DNA from: Adiantum capillus-veneris | Lineage: Eukaryota > Streptophyta > Polypodiopsida > Polypodiales > Pteridaceae | Assembly: GCA_014529385.2 (NCBI GenBank) | Contig: CM043955.1 | Location: 152,382,140-152,446,139 of the forward strand | Length of the DNA stretch: 64,000 nucleotides | Direction: 5' to 3' | Shown here: one piece after another, positions 34,860 to 46,700 of the stretch | Layout: each line of letters opens with the position of its first letter | Numbering within the stretch: position 1 is the first letter of the stretch | Position numbers and translations under genes: made by a program | Notes under the pieces: model-generated | What the model was told of the DNA's origin: nothing | Database searches by the model: none | Seen by the model: only the letters and a program-made list of their open reading frames with translations

Positions 34860-36200
34860 AACCTGCATGCTATAGTCTCACGCTCAAAATATGCGTCGAT
34901 GTGAGGAAATGAGAAAAAATCAAAGGAAACCTGTAACCACTTTGAGCATACCATAAATGCACTCCTAGGAGAGTGGGTACAAGAACACTAAACCCGTGTC
35001 CAAGCGTCAAAGTGAAAGTAAACACTCGATCATTGTCAAAGTGGGAATAAATTGACCACTATACAATCATGAAACCTTGATCAAACTGAATCAAACCCGA
35101 TTCTCACATATGCATAAAACCAACTCCACAATCTGCAAACTTTGCAAGCACACAATCTGGGACAAATGGCTCAACTGAGAGTAAAGGGCATAACCATATA
35201 GGCAAGTAGAGAGAAAACTGGCTCAAAATGCATCCCACAAAAAAAAATTCTGCAAAAAACCTATGACTATCTATATGTAGCCACACAAGCCATATGCAAT
35301 CTTCACTCCTACGAGAGTGGTTATAAGAACACTAAATTGTGTCCAAATTGACAAAACCTGTCAAAGTGAGAGTAAACACTCGATGAAAGTGGGATTCAAA
35401 CTCGACCACTAAACCATCAAAAAGTAGGTTGCAAATACGTGCAAAACAGGGCGAGAATTTGGGGACAAACGGACAGATTTTCCCCTGTATTTTGAGAAAA
35501 ATCTCACCAAAAATTTGTACCAAAACAAACACTCAGTGTCTCACTAAACAGATCCACAAATGGCATATATGCACTGCCAAACCCTAGTAAACTGGCTCAC
35601 TCTTGAACGAGTGGCTCTATGGACCTGTATCTGTAAAAATGCTAAAAACCTGTGAACCTGCTACCTCCGAGCTATGGCTAGCTCAAATTGTACCCACAAA
35701 TGCATACATATAATGAAACTCCACAAACCCGTGCTAGAAACTACTCTCTGAACTGCCCCACACAATCATACATAGTTTGCATTGCAAGAAAGTGCAAATT
35801 GTGCATAACTCCCTGTAACCCAGCACACTACCTCGTTGATTGGAAAGAACGTTGACTGAAAACCAAGCGCAAAGCACAACCAACTGTTTGACGTCACAAT
35901 CACCGTTTGAGAGTTGCGCTTGCGGGTAAAACTGCTTTGTATTGGACCATCACAACCGCTATGCATCTGTATGTTCCGTCAAAGCTAGAAACTGGAGAAT
36001 CGTCAAAGCCGTAATGACCGAGTTGAACACTACAAGAGGTACTTCACATTAGCAACGCTCGCAGTGCGACGCTCAAAAGTGAAAACCCACGGCGTTGCTA
36101 TGGTCATCGCTCTGGGCGTCTGCGTTGCATTTATACGCCCGTATAACAAAAATTATACGTATAAAACGTCAATATATGCCGTATTTTTGAATAATACCCG
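34860..36200. other. Non-coding stretch with a diverged tandem repeat
   Basis: No gene supported. ACTCCTxxGAGAGTGG at 34961 recurs at 35305, with GTAAACACTCGAT following about 55-65 bp later in each, giving a repeat of about 344 bp. A weaker third trace lies near 35600. Confidence 0.6.
34945..35430 (+). repeat. Diverged ~344 bp tandem repeat
   Basis: Shared blocks: ACTCCT-GAGAGTGG, AAGAACACTAAA, GTGTCCAA, AAGTGAxAGTAAACACTCGAT, AAGTGGGA and GACCACTA, in the same order at 34961-35070 and 35305-35410. Confidence 0.75.
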
Positions 36201-36218
36201 AATACCCGTATAAAACAG

Positions 36219-36280
36219 TTTTCGATCGAGATATTTGTCGATCGAAAATAATTTTGATCGAAAAATATCTCGATCGAAAA
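36219..36280. repeat. 62 bp near-perfect palindrome upstream of TATA box
   Basis: Two arms of about 30 bp with two mismatches, centred near 36249. The left arm begins TTTTCGATCGAGATATTT and the right arm ends ATATCTCGATCGAAAA. It can form a cruciform or, in RNA, a hairpin. It ends a few bases before a TATA box. Confidence 0.9.
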
Positions 36281-36282
36281 AG

Positions 36283-36297
36283 TCTATATATATACAA
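36283..36297 (+). promoter_or_regulatory. Putative TATA box of the kinase cassette
   Basis: CTATATATATAC, 12 bp of TA-rich core right after the palindrome. A start site about 30 bp downstream would give a first exon of about 100 bp ending at a CAG/GTATAT donor at 36411/36412. Confidence 0.5.
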
Positions 36298-36411
36298 TCG
36301 TCATCGTATTCGATCAAAAAGCATTTTGGACTTTTTGGGAGTTTGCAGAGCTTGGAGCTTTTGAGAGATTAGCAGATAGCGATAGCCTCTTCGGTTTACA
36401 GCGGTTTTCAG

Positions 36412-37525
36412 GTATATTTTTTAAATTTTCAGTAAATACTAACTTTTTTTGTGTTGTGCCAGACTTGTGTGGTGCAGTAGTTTCGACTCTCACCACAAAG
36501 TTGACTTGCAGCTCGTAGGCCACTTCGTGGTGTGTATCCATATGGCTCACTCCAGAGGTGTGTAGAATATAGTCTCCTTTCCCGTGGTGTGTAGTTATAT
36601 GACTCACTCCAGGGAAGGCTTAGGGTAAATTTAGATTCTCACTCATATGGTGTAGTAGTATATCTCTCACCATAGAGATGAGTTAGGATTAGAGGTTGAC
36701 TCATGGAGTGTAGTAGGCATGATGCTACACCTCTCACTTCAGAGTGGCCTATAAAATTTACAATCTTAAAGTAAACCATTGTTTATTATTCTACATAGAA
36801 GCACAAAGATTAATGTTCGTCATTTTAAGAGTGCAGAGATGCATACTTTATGCCCTCTTCATCTTAATGTGACTTTTGTTATTTTTGTGCTTCTATTTCT
36901 GTAGTAGCATCATTGTTCATCAGCAGATGAGTTGGTGTTACTCTGAACATAGATATATACAACAATTGATTTACATTTGAGATTGTTGAGCTGTTTGTTG
37001 ATGGTTGTGTTGTGCGTTCCACACACTCCATTAGAAATAGCTTATAAAATTTACAATTTTAGATTAAGTTTTTCTGTCATATGTATTACATAGAAACACA
37101 AGCGTTACCACTCGTTATATTAAGAGTGAAGAGATGCATATTTTCATGCCCTCTTCATCTTAATGTGACATACTGGTTACTCGTGTGTTTCATATTCCAA
37201 AAGAACATCATTTTCCATCATTAAATGACTTGGTGTTGTTTTGGATGTAAACACATACGATAGGTAACTTACATTTGCAATTGTTAATTTATCCGTTGAT
37301 AGTTGTGTTGTGAGTTCCACACACTTTATCAGGGATTAGATTGATAAAAACTATCAATCTATTTTACAACAGCATCCAGGACTTGTGTTGAGAATATCTC
37401 ACACTAGCTAAGCTGTTCACATGTACGATTTTCCAATCCTTTAGATGTAATTTCTTTCATCATCTCACACTTTTGCAAATAGCAGGGTCCAGTTCTTGTG
37501 CTGAGAGAATCTCACACTCCTGGCC

Positions 37526-37623
<98 letters not shown>

Positions 37624-37822
37624 ATTTAATTTTCATGGTCGATTCGCACAATGTGGTTTGTAATCATAATATTTTCTCTTTAATTTGCAATAATTTAATG
37701 TTGTTTAATAAATTTGTATCATCATTTAATATATATAGGGTTAACACCCATTATATAATAACTATGTTACTATGGTGTACAATCTTTTCGTAAGATTCTT
37801 AATTTATAATTTTGTCATACAG
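36412..37822 (+). other. Probable 5'UTR intron of the kinase cassette
   Basis: Donor TTTTCAG/GTATAT at 36411/36412 and acceptor TTTGTCATACAG at 37822, two bases before the ATG of the kinase ORF. The interval is AT-rich, has no coding, contains two diverged copies of a block of about 300 bp (ACACACTCCATTAG and ACACACTTTATCAG regions at 37018 and 37318) and a CT microsatellite. Splice sites are by eye only. Confidence 0.5.
37531..37621. repeat. (CT)n microsatellite
   Basis: Uninterrupted CT run of about 91 bp, the longest CT array in the window. Confidence 0.95.
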
Positions 37823-37824
37823 AT

Positions 37825-39237
37825 ATGGCAGACACGAAGCTAGCGAAACATCAACAAAAGTTCGTATCCGAAGTGATTGTGAGACATTTTCATTACATGT
37901 CAGAGGCAGAGATTAGGCGTTGTTTAAACCCTGTCGCTCCATTGCATTTTTATCAGCTTATAGAGACTCTGACTAAGTTTGTGTTTGAGCAGCTCCAGAC
38001 AGAGTTTGCACCAGCTATTTTTGACATAGCCCTCCTGACATCAGGTGGTTTAGTAAACATGGTCAAACAAACCATTGGATAGATCATGAGAACCTTTCAA
38101 GAACGGAAAAATCCTGCAATTACTTCCTTGCCAAACATAGCTGAGCGCATACATCTTATGCAACAGCTTTATACGGAGTTCAAGAGCAAGGAAAAGTTAG
38201 AAAGAGCACCAAAGCGTGCAAGAGTGGAAGCCAGCTCTTTCGAAGCTGCTGTTGAACCAGAAATCCTTCTTAGAATAGAGCCTGTAGCGTCATCCGTTGT
38301 TGCATTAGACCTCTCTTAGCTACAACCTATTTTACACCTTTTAGCCGACACAGTTGTCTTCAATATCCAAGCTCCACAGCTGGGAGAGGGAAGATGGGCA
38401 CATGTGAAGCGTGTGGGTGTCACACATCCCGCTTTCAAAGATCAAGTGTATGCTGCAAAAGTGTTCAAAGTACACTTACATGGGCCCACCATGGAGAAAC
38501 AGGTCAAAGACAAAGCAACAATTTTGGATATTTCACATCGTGGTATTATATACCCTCTTGCCATGGTGCGCCACGTGGAGCGGCCTATGCTCATTTCACG
38601 ATTTTGGAATGGCGGCCATGTGGAGCAATGGATCAAAGAATGCACTGCAGACGAAAGCCAACCTGTCATTCGCGATTACGTACTCACTGCAGGAACAATA
38701 GAGCTATTCCAGGAGAATATTTTGCAAATCATCAATGCTCTCCTCCAAACTCTGAAGTATATACATATGCATAAGTACCTCCACAATGATCTACGCTCTC
38801 GCAATATGATGCTGCATTTTGGCGAAAAAGGTGTTTACGCCGGCATTGTGGATTGGGGTTCATGCACCAAAACAAATACGACAGCCGGTTTTCCTCCTCT
38901 ACGCGATATGCAGATAGAAACTAGAAAACAATATGAGAGAGATTATCCATGGGCAGCCCCCGAATGTATATCTAGTAATCCTCCCTCTTGGACCAAAGCT
39001 ATGGATATTTATTCCATGTGTCATACATGTAAACGCATTTTGAAGTGCTTACCAGAGCCCCAAGAACAAAGCAAGAGACATTTTTTGAGTAATGTACTTG
39101 CTCATCTGGAAACCGGCAAGCTCGTTCACCCCAAAACCCGGCCTAATGCTTTTGATCTCTCCTTATGTTTAAATGGTGCCCATAGAGTGGGTTACAACAT
39201 TGTAATGACATCTGGCTTACGACCAGTTGATGATTAA
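37825..39237 (+). pseudogene. Protein kinase-domain gene with two in-frame TAG codons
   Basis: One frame of 470 codons interrupted only by TAG at 38080-38082 and 38317-38319. The N-terminal 165 residues match nothing I know (EIRRCLNPVAPLHFYQLIE, a basic PKRARVEA patch that could be nuclear-targeting). The C-terminal 290 residues form a kinase domain with the key residues: glycine loop LGEGRWAHV, AAKVF lysine, HNDLRSRNMML catalytic loop (HND for HRD), VDWGS for DFG, WAAPE for APE, and MDIYS. So it could have been an active kinase. Both stops differ from CAG (Gln) by one C to T change and the reading remains conserved across them. A 5'UTR intron, TATA box and large palindrome lie upstream; a second ORF and a hAT transposase fragment lie downstream. 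Either a host gene captured by a transposon or a gene of an undescribed element. Confidence 0.7.
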
Positions 39238-39405
39238 TGAAAACGCAGTCTCATGATTTCATCATTGTTTTACTTTTGGTGTCAGATTTAATTGTATGTT
39301 TAATTGAGCAAAAATTCTATGTTTGTGATTCGATATACTCTCCAATGTCAAATTAATTGAATGGGTATTTAAAAGTAATGACATGTTCACGTGATATATG
39401 TAGAT

Positions 39406-40243
39406 ATGGAAGAAGAACTCAACCACGCTGAAGCTCAAGCAATTTTTAAAGAAGAACAAGTTAGATGTGGACAAGCAGATCTTACTATTGCCAACATTGA
39501 AGAAGATGAATATGAGCTGCAGGGAAACCATTAACCCTTAAAGAGTGCAACCATTAACCCTTAAAGAGTGCAACCATTGAAGAAGATGAATCTGAGTTGC
39601 AGGGCAACCGATTACCCTTAAAGAGTGCAAAAATCTTTTCCCTAATCACTTTGTACGCCATCAACTATTTCAAATAAGTGGCAATGCAAAAGATAGAGCT
39701 CCGTTAAAGCTCTCTGATTTGCAACATAAAGGACTGTCACGTGTATTGCTACAAAGGTTTATACAACAAGAGAGATGCCTACCAAACAACAACCAAGTAG
39801 CAATTTACTTTATCCAACAATGCTATGTTTGATATGTTTCGCTGAAGAGAGTGGATTGGTCAGATCGTCTAGGCACCGCTAGCGTTGGACGTGGACGCAT
39901 TGCAAAAAAGGTGGCAGCACGCAATGCAAATAATCCAATGCCTCCTCGCAAGCGTCCTACTGTTTTACTTCCTGAAGAGTCAAAAACACTGACTGAATTA
40001 GCCAGCCAAGGACAAGACCTTGCCAGCCAAGGAGAAACACCGGACATGCTTCATGGCCTGATTCTTGAGCTTGAAATAGAGTTAAGTGATGCACCAGCAA
40101 AGCTTCAACGATATGAATCATTGTATGGACCTTTGCCAGATGATACTACCACTTCACATAAAGATGTCGCTGAACCATCCCATGAGCTAGGAATTATAGA
40201 TTTTACCATAGACGAACTTATAGCAAATCTATCAAACTCATAA
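39406..40243 (+). pseudogene. Second ORF of the kinase cassette, unknown function
   Basis: Begins at ATG 39406 (MEEELNHAEAQAIFKEEQ) just after an AG acceptor with the same AGATATGG context as the kinase start. After a short tandem duplication (39493-39635, blocks CATTAACCC...GAGTGCAA) that shifts the frame, it continues as FPNHFVRHQLFQISGNA, SDLQHKGLSRVLLQRFIQQE, one TGA at about 39830, then WSDRLG, a basic RPTV region, and an acidic helical C-terminus (LILELEIELSDAPAKLQRYESLYG) ending at 40243. I do not recognise the family. Confidence 0.5.
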
Positions 40244-40450
40244 GTCACTCAGAAGCTTTTTGTAATCTCAAAATTATATCAAACTCTTTTCGATTGAGTA
40301 ATTTCCCAAAACCTTGTTGTAATTTCAAACCTACATCGACTTTATGTAATTTTTATTTGACAAGATATTATCGGCAGTTTATTATTTTCAACTTAAGAGA
40401 CCACATCTCTTAATTGTGTATATATTTGAGTGTGAGTGAATATGTGTGTC

Positions 40451-40481
40451 TGAGAGAGAGAGAGAGAAAGAGAGAGAGAGG
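40451..40481. repeat. (GA)n microsatellite, imperfect
   Basis: GA-rich run with an AAAG interruption between the kinase cassette and the hAT remnant. Confidence 0.85.
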
Positions 40482-40632
40482 CTTTGATGTGAACGACAAC
40501 GAGATAACATTTTATTTCATCATATACAAAAACTTGTTGAGTAAGTATTACAATGGTACTCTCACAAATCATCTCCATCTGCAAAAACTGCAACCATATC
40601 ATCTACTTCGTCCATATCTAAGCATTCTGAAA

Positions 40633-41460
40633 CTATCTCCCATTCCATATCATCATCATCAACAACTTCTGCAGAATAGTTTCATGCGTTTGGAAGACTC
40701 CATATTGCTTTTGAGCGGCTCTAGTTGCAATGTTTTGAGGCTTATAAATAAGTCTCATATTGCAAAAAACATACACCAAATCAGCAGCCCGTTTAGTAGG
40801 TAGTCTGTTTCTCTTTTTAGTGTACACAAAGTCGAATGCTGACCAGTTTCGCTCACAACTTCCACTTGATGTAGCTACTGATAAAACTCTAACTGCAATG
40901 TGTTGCAACTCCACTTTCTCTCCACCATACTCCTTTCACCATAAAGGTGCACTTGTTTTTCCAATGGCATCTATATGCCTCGGATCCTGAAACATACCAG
41001 TTCTGTTGGCATAATCTACTCGCTGATGAAAAGCTACTTTCCATCTTCGTGCCCTAAGAGTTGGGAGCACACTGTTTTGAAGTCGGACATAACTTCTTTG
41101 TTGGCAGATTGCTAATGCATTTGAAACTTAGGATCCAATACAAAAGCCGCACCATGCAATGGCGTATGCAACTACACCCAACGTTTGTTAACAATTGTAA
41201 TCATGGTAGCTTTATCCTTTGCACCAAAACTGACATTTTCTCTTAGCTTGCATATAGCCTCTAACATATACTAGTAGACCCGATCAAAAATAACAGAATC
41301 TGTCTCAACTTCTGTCAAAAGATCTACAAATGGCTTTGACACAGTTACTATTCTTTCTACATTACGCCAAAAGACTGGCGAGTTTACTATTTGCGCACAT
41401 CGACCAGCTGCTTCCTGATAACTTGGTGTTGGCGGTCGTAGCATAGAGCTCAACCCACCG
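40633..41460 (-). pseudogene. hAT transposase, C-terminal part
   Basis: Reads from 41460 downward: SMLRPPTPSYQEAAGRCAQI, SPVFWRNVERIVTVSKPFVDLLTEV, a W-containing segment with FVLDPKFQ (about 41140), and then the dimerisation signature VLSVATSSGSCERNWSAFDFVYTKKRNRL with LVYVFCNMRL (40890-40740). hAT transposases cut and paste DNA, and this C-terminal motif mediates dimerisation. The N-terminal half (BED finger, first catalytic Asp) is absent because an LTR begins at 41467. Internal stops show decay. Its relation to the neighbouring kinase cassette, which is convergent with it, is unknown. Confidence 0.85.
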
Positions 41461-41466
41461 ACATAA

Positions 41467-42246
41467 TGTCAATACGGTGTATCGGAACCCGGCTAGTGCA
41501 TGGAGGCGTGGATGCACCAAATGTGATAGCTTGAGGACTCTAGGAAGAGGGGAAAAGCATGGGAATAGAAGAGGGAAAGCTCGGGAAGCTAGATCTACAC
41601 ACACACACACTCAACCTACACTCTAACTCTCTACACATGAGGACATTGATGCTTCCCTTGCTCTCATCTCAAGCACACACACTATAATCACACATTAAGC
41701 ACACACACACGGAAGCCTAATTAGATCAATGCATGCAATACACGTACACACACACTCTAATCTAGCACACATGTGAAGCTAGAATGCTCCAACAAGAGGG
41801 AAACTTGAGAGAGAAGAGGAGATTAAGACTTAATCAAGCAACAACAACACACATAAGCATGAAAGACAAGAGCAAGTAGAGAGACTTAGCTTCCATTAAC
41901 CCCAAACGTCGGCTACATGTGTATGAGGAAGCTCCAAGCTCCATAGTCACTCTTCTTCTTCTCCACACTCACCTCACACTCTCTTGAGCTCTCTTTGCTC
42001 TCCAACAGTTGGATCTTCTAAGAATTCCCTTTCACATCTGGTGAATTGAGTTATATACAAAGAGCTTCTAAAAATGGGCAGCCGGCCAAAAGTGTAAATG
42101 CATGTAATAGGCATCTAGGCTCATCTACTCATAGACGTACAAAGTGGAACTCAAGTAGAGCCCGTAGATACAAAGAATATGTGTATACACATATGTGTAC
42201 ACACCAATGAAGCACAATGCATGTCGTTGGCGCTCGCCCGTCAACA
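41467..42246 (-). repeat. 3' LTR of a minus-strand LTR retrotransposon
   Basis: On the minus strand it starts TGTTGACGGGCG right after a polypurine tract and ends GTATTGACA, 780 bp with TG...CA ends. It abuts the hAT transposase remnant, which is cut at this point. No partner LTR was found in the window, so the outer boundary rests on the TG/CA end and the hAT break. Confidence 0.6.
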
Positions 42247-42260
42247 CTCTCCCCTTCCTA
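42247..42260 (-). other. Polypurine tract of the minus-strand LTR element
   Basis: The minus strand reads AGGAAGGGGAGAGTG, directly preceding the LTR start. Confidence 0.65.
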
Positions 42261-43730
42261 ATTTCGCGCACGTCCTCGGGCACCCGTAAGAGTCGTCGGA
42301 GAGGTGATGAATGTGGCTGCACAAAAGATAATTTCATTAAGGTGCATGCTAGTCCAACATAAGAGTGAGAGTGCATAATAAAAGAGAAGCAATGAATAGC
42401 ATCAACCACATTAGAGTTTTGCAAAGCAAGCATAGCAATTGTAAGGTACATTAGATGGTCAAGTGTACGCATTTCATTAAAGTCCAAGCTTATTGGAAGT
42501 ACTGCATGAGTTAGCAAAAGGTGTCCGAGTTTTAATCTAAGGTCTCAACTATGCCAAGTCTAAGAAGTGAAATTAGCATGCTTAATAAGAAACAAACATC
42601 TAAATGGCACTAGAGCTAGGCTTGGGCGCTTTTCAAGTAGTAAACAAATATGAGAATCTTTGAATTTCAAGTGGAAGAGGCTTCATTTTCCTTTTGATTT
42701 TATGCAAACATAGGAATTTAAAGCACATGGCGACCATCCAAGAGTGAGATAAGCATCGACCTTGGTTCCTTGTATGACTACAAGGCCTTCTCCAAGAGTC
42801 TACTAGTTCACTCAAGGCATGGCTACCCCCTAACAATCCAAGGCATCGGTTTAGGGCCTTGACCAAGCGAGCCAAGGTGATTCCCCTCACCTGCCAAAGA
42901 CCACTAAGGCGATAGGCCGTACACATAAACATAGACTTTATTTTTCATTTGGTAGCCCTTTGTTTTGGCATTTTTTGGTTGGATTTCTCTTCCAAAGTGT
43001 ATGATGCAATCTCATAAAGTGTAACCAAATGAAACAAGCTTGCACATAGAACTAGTACACCTAAATGCTTGTCAATCATTGAGTGGAAATTAAAAACCTA
43101 GAGCTAGCAATGTCATGAACTAGGATTAACACAAGGTCACAAATGCATACCCATGATTACTAAAAATAAGGTCAAACTTAAATTAATGACTTGCACCAAA
43201 ACACCTAGATGGAAACTTGCAAAAGCTAGCCTAGCTTGCAAAAACTCATGTGGTTGTGCACTTTATGCACATCAAGGAAAATGTAGTGATAAGAGGAGAA
43301 AGAGGCACTCATGGAAAAAGTACACCTGTAATGGGGTGGATCCTCGTATCCGGATGTGACGATAGACCCCAATATCAATGGAGATGGCCCACCAAATGCA
43401 AATCGCCGGGAGTAAATGTCAAACTAGTCCGCATGCTTCTTTTTCCTACACAAAAGTAAGACACGAAGCACAATACCTCGAGGGGCATATCAGCAGGAAA
43501 AGAAGCAATAGTGAAAACAAAATAAAAGTCCTAAACTAAGGTCTGAAAACCTAGATATCCAGAGGGAAAAACCCAGTGGGAAAAAGTGCCTCTAGTATAT
43601 GCGCATGTGTCTAGTGCACCATGATCAATCAATACAAATCAAAGTCGCGTGCGACTAGAACGAATAAGAGAACCATCTCCAAATAAAAGGATAGCTCTCT
43701 GTCTAACGGTCAAACGCTAGCTAGCACCTA
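42261..43730. other. Non-coding interior of the minus-strand LTR element
   Basis: No frame with protein character on either strand. AT-rich, with CCAGAGGGAAAAACCCAGTGGGAAAAA (split: CCAGAGGGAAAA / CCCAGTGGGAAAA) near 43560, a pattern seen near the 3' ends of plant LTR elements. Confidence 0.45.
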
Positions 43731-43733
43731 GAT

Positions 43734-46700
43734 CTATACATGTGGTCTCCCCGCTAAAGGAAAAATATCATGTCTAGGGATGACATCAGCCTCTATGTCA
43801 CTGGTCATAGGTCTCGGAAGCTCATGTATCACTAGTACACTCCTACATAGCTCTATGTCTCTATGATGGTCAATAGAAATCTGACTCGAGCTAGTGCTAG
43901 GGTCTACGTGTGATAAACTAGGGGGAAGGCTCTTCGATAGCCAGATCTGCAATGCTCACGCTCTCATAGGGATATCGGTATGAGCTCGTCTAGCATGTCT
44001 GTGTGTGCATCTATCTCTAGGACATGCTCGCTGCTATGGAGGGGCTAGCCTCTCTATGGGCCGTCTTGTCTCTCAACATCTAGCTCGTGGAGGTCTCGCG
44101 CTAGGGTATGATCTTGTATGCGCCGGGTATGCTACCATTTGTGGCCTAGGTACCCAAACATGTCTCTGTCCCTCGAAATAGTCATGTGCCTCAAGTGACC
44201 ACCTCGATGTGAGCCAACCATGTGAAAGTCCGTCATCGGTCATATGGCTCTCTATAAACACAATCGTGTCGTCACAAGGAAAATATCTAGCGTGTATCTC
44301 GGTACTGGGAACATAGACCTGTCGAAGGGTCTGGGAAGCTCTACGTGGAAAACTACGTGCATGATCTATCATGGGTCGCCTCGGTGGCACTACTCGTCAC
44401 TGAGGAACCACTGTCTAGAGAAGGCTCTACACATGGCTAGGATGCCTGTGTATGTGGTCTCCAAACATGTCTAGTAGGAGGTCTCGTATCCCTACATCGT
44501 GTGTCAGTAGAGGTCACTCTAGTCCGTGTACGTCCAGGTATCTGTGGTGTAACCTCTATCGGTGTGGTGTCTCGAACGTGATCTAGCAATATACGTCTCA
44601 TGGCTGGTCTCCGTTCAATCGGGTGATACGATCGTGAATCAGCACTCGTAGATGGCACTAAGGCGGCATCTACCTGGGGTGGCTGCTCTCTCGGTGGCTC
44701 ACAGACTGTGGCACCACTATGCATGCTAGAAGTGTAGGACATCGATGCTATCGGCTCTGCGGTCTCTCTCGTAGAAGGAGCGACTCTCGCATATGGCTCT
44801 GGCTTGATAGATATCTCTAAGGGCCGCTGTGAGGTCGGCAAATCTAAACAAGGATGCTCATAGGTAGCCAAGAACTGCATAATGGTCTCATCTGTGTCTA
44901 GGCCAGGGTCACTCAATGTGCGACTCTGTGAGGTCTCTTGCTTCACGCTGGAAGTCTCGTGGACGAGAGCGGAAGGTGGTGTAGGCTCCCTAACAATGCT
45001 CTGAGCAGTCTCTAGTCTCAGGGGCTCTACCTGTGGTGGCAAGCTAAGGGTTGAAGCTATCTCTCATGGAACACTCCTCAGAGGCTCTCATGTAGGCTCA
45101 AGCATAGGTGTATCCTGAGCAGCTCTCTCTCGTGCGGTCACTCGCTCGTCAAGATAGGCGTCATCCTCATCGGGCCTCTCCCAAGGTGGTAAAATACGTC
45201 GCAACAAAGGAGGCCTAAGTGGTGATATCGCAATTGGTGTGGCTCGAGGACTCGGAGCTCTCGGTAACCGTGGAGCTAGCATGGCCGTCGTGGGTAAACA
45301 TAAGTCGTGATGCCTAAGTCGAAGGGAGTAGGGTAGACCTATAGTCAAAATGTACACTGCGTGGCCGGTATCCCTATAAACTCGCTCATGTGGATCTCCT
45401 ATCAAATGTGCAAGAAAGTGTGCTGAAGGATCTCTGGATCCACCAATCGACAAGCGTCTGTACCTACAATCGAGATCGTCTAGATAGGTCATGGTTTGCT
45501 CAACTCTGTGAAGCTCCACTAGCCTAGGATGTGTCTGCGTGTCTAGGTGATCGTCTGGGTGTGCTCGCTCAATATCATCGAAGTCAAGGGTCTCAATCGA
45601 ACGATACTGCTCTCCAAGCTCATCAATAAGGACTGCTCTATCGGCCTCTGTGTAGACTCTCACAATCTGCTTAGGTAAAGACAGTGGTCGATGTAGGTCT
45701 GCCATCCGCACATATAAGTTGTCATGTAAATCAACATAAAAGGCAACACCATGGTGGTACTGGCCTATGATACATAGAATTTGACCCTCTATCTGTATCG
45801 TGCTACCTGCGGTCTCTCTTACCTCAAGCGGTGCCTGAAGTGTAGTGGTCAGTGGTCTAGGGGCACTCATATCTACAATGTGTATTCTATCGTGCCTGAA
45901 CTCTGGTGCTCTCAACGGTGGTGCTAGGGTCATCATCACCTCTCTCGTATGGTCTCTAATATATGTCATCAGAGGCGGGGATGGGTCTCTAGATGGTGCA
46001 AGGTGTCGAGGTGGAGACTCCCTAAAATATGTCGCTCGCGGGCTCTCGCTCGCGGGCTCACTATGAGTGGTACGTAAAGTACTAGCACTCGCCGAGGTGT
46101 GCATCGCTCTAGACTCGTGGTAGCTCGAAACGCCTGGCAGCAAATCAGGTCTAGGTGACGAGAACCCTAGCGGTGGTCTCCTGAGTGTCCTGGGTGGAGG
46201 CACTATGTCTAGAGGAGGTGAGGGACTCCTACTCGAAGCAGGGCGCTGGTTCGGTCAAGGATCATATGGCAACCCACAAGTCAAAAAGTAAAACTCAGTG
46301 TCTGCGGTGCTCTCGTAGTATCTGTCTCTAGGCTCGCCAACTAGTGTCACAACATCTTTGGATAGGCGTCGACTGGATGCACGACACTCCAACTAATATC
46401 GACGCTGAGCACTATCAGTATGGATCACTCGGTGACCTACCCGCTGTAATATAACCTGCTCAGGGTGGTTGAATGCCTCAAAGCAATCATCTACGTGTAC
46501 TAGCTCTATCTCCTCTCGCCTAATTGAATAGTCGACCACGTAAGTGGCACAAAAATTATCTCTGAATGTGCCATCCAGCATGTCATCGGGACGCACTCGC
46601 ACTATCTGGAATGTCTGTGTGGGGCCAAGGGAGGCACGACACTAGACAAAAAAGTATCCTTGTGTGTCTGTGTAAGTGGGTCGGGCTCGCCTACTAGCGT

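Noticed and set aside
36219-36280. Helitron 3' hairpin
   Set aside because: No CTRR end follows and the arms are far longer than a Helitron hairpin.
37460-37793. Frames made of Arg-Glu or Leu-Ser repeats
   Set aside because: Translations of the CT/GA microsatellite; the same applies to frames at 430-642, 1601-1861 and 48118-48327.
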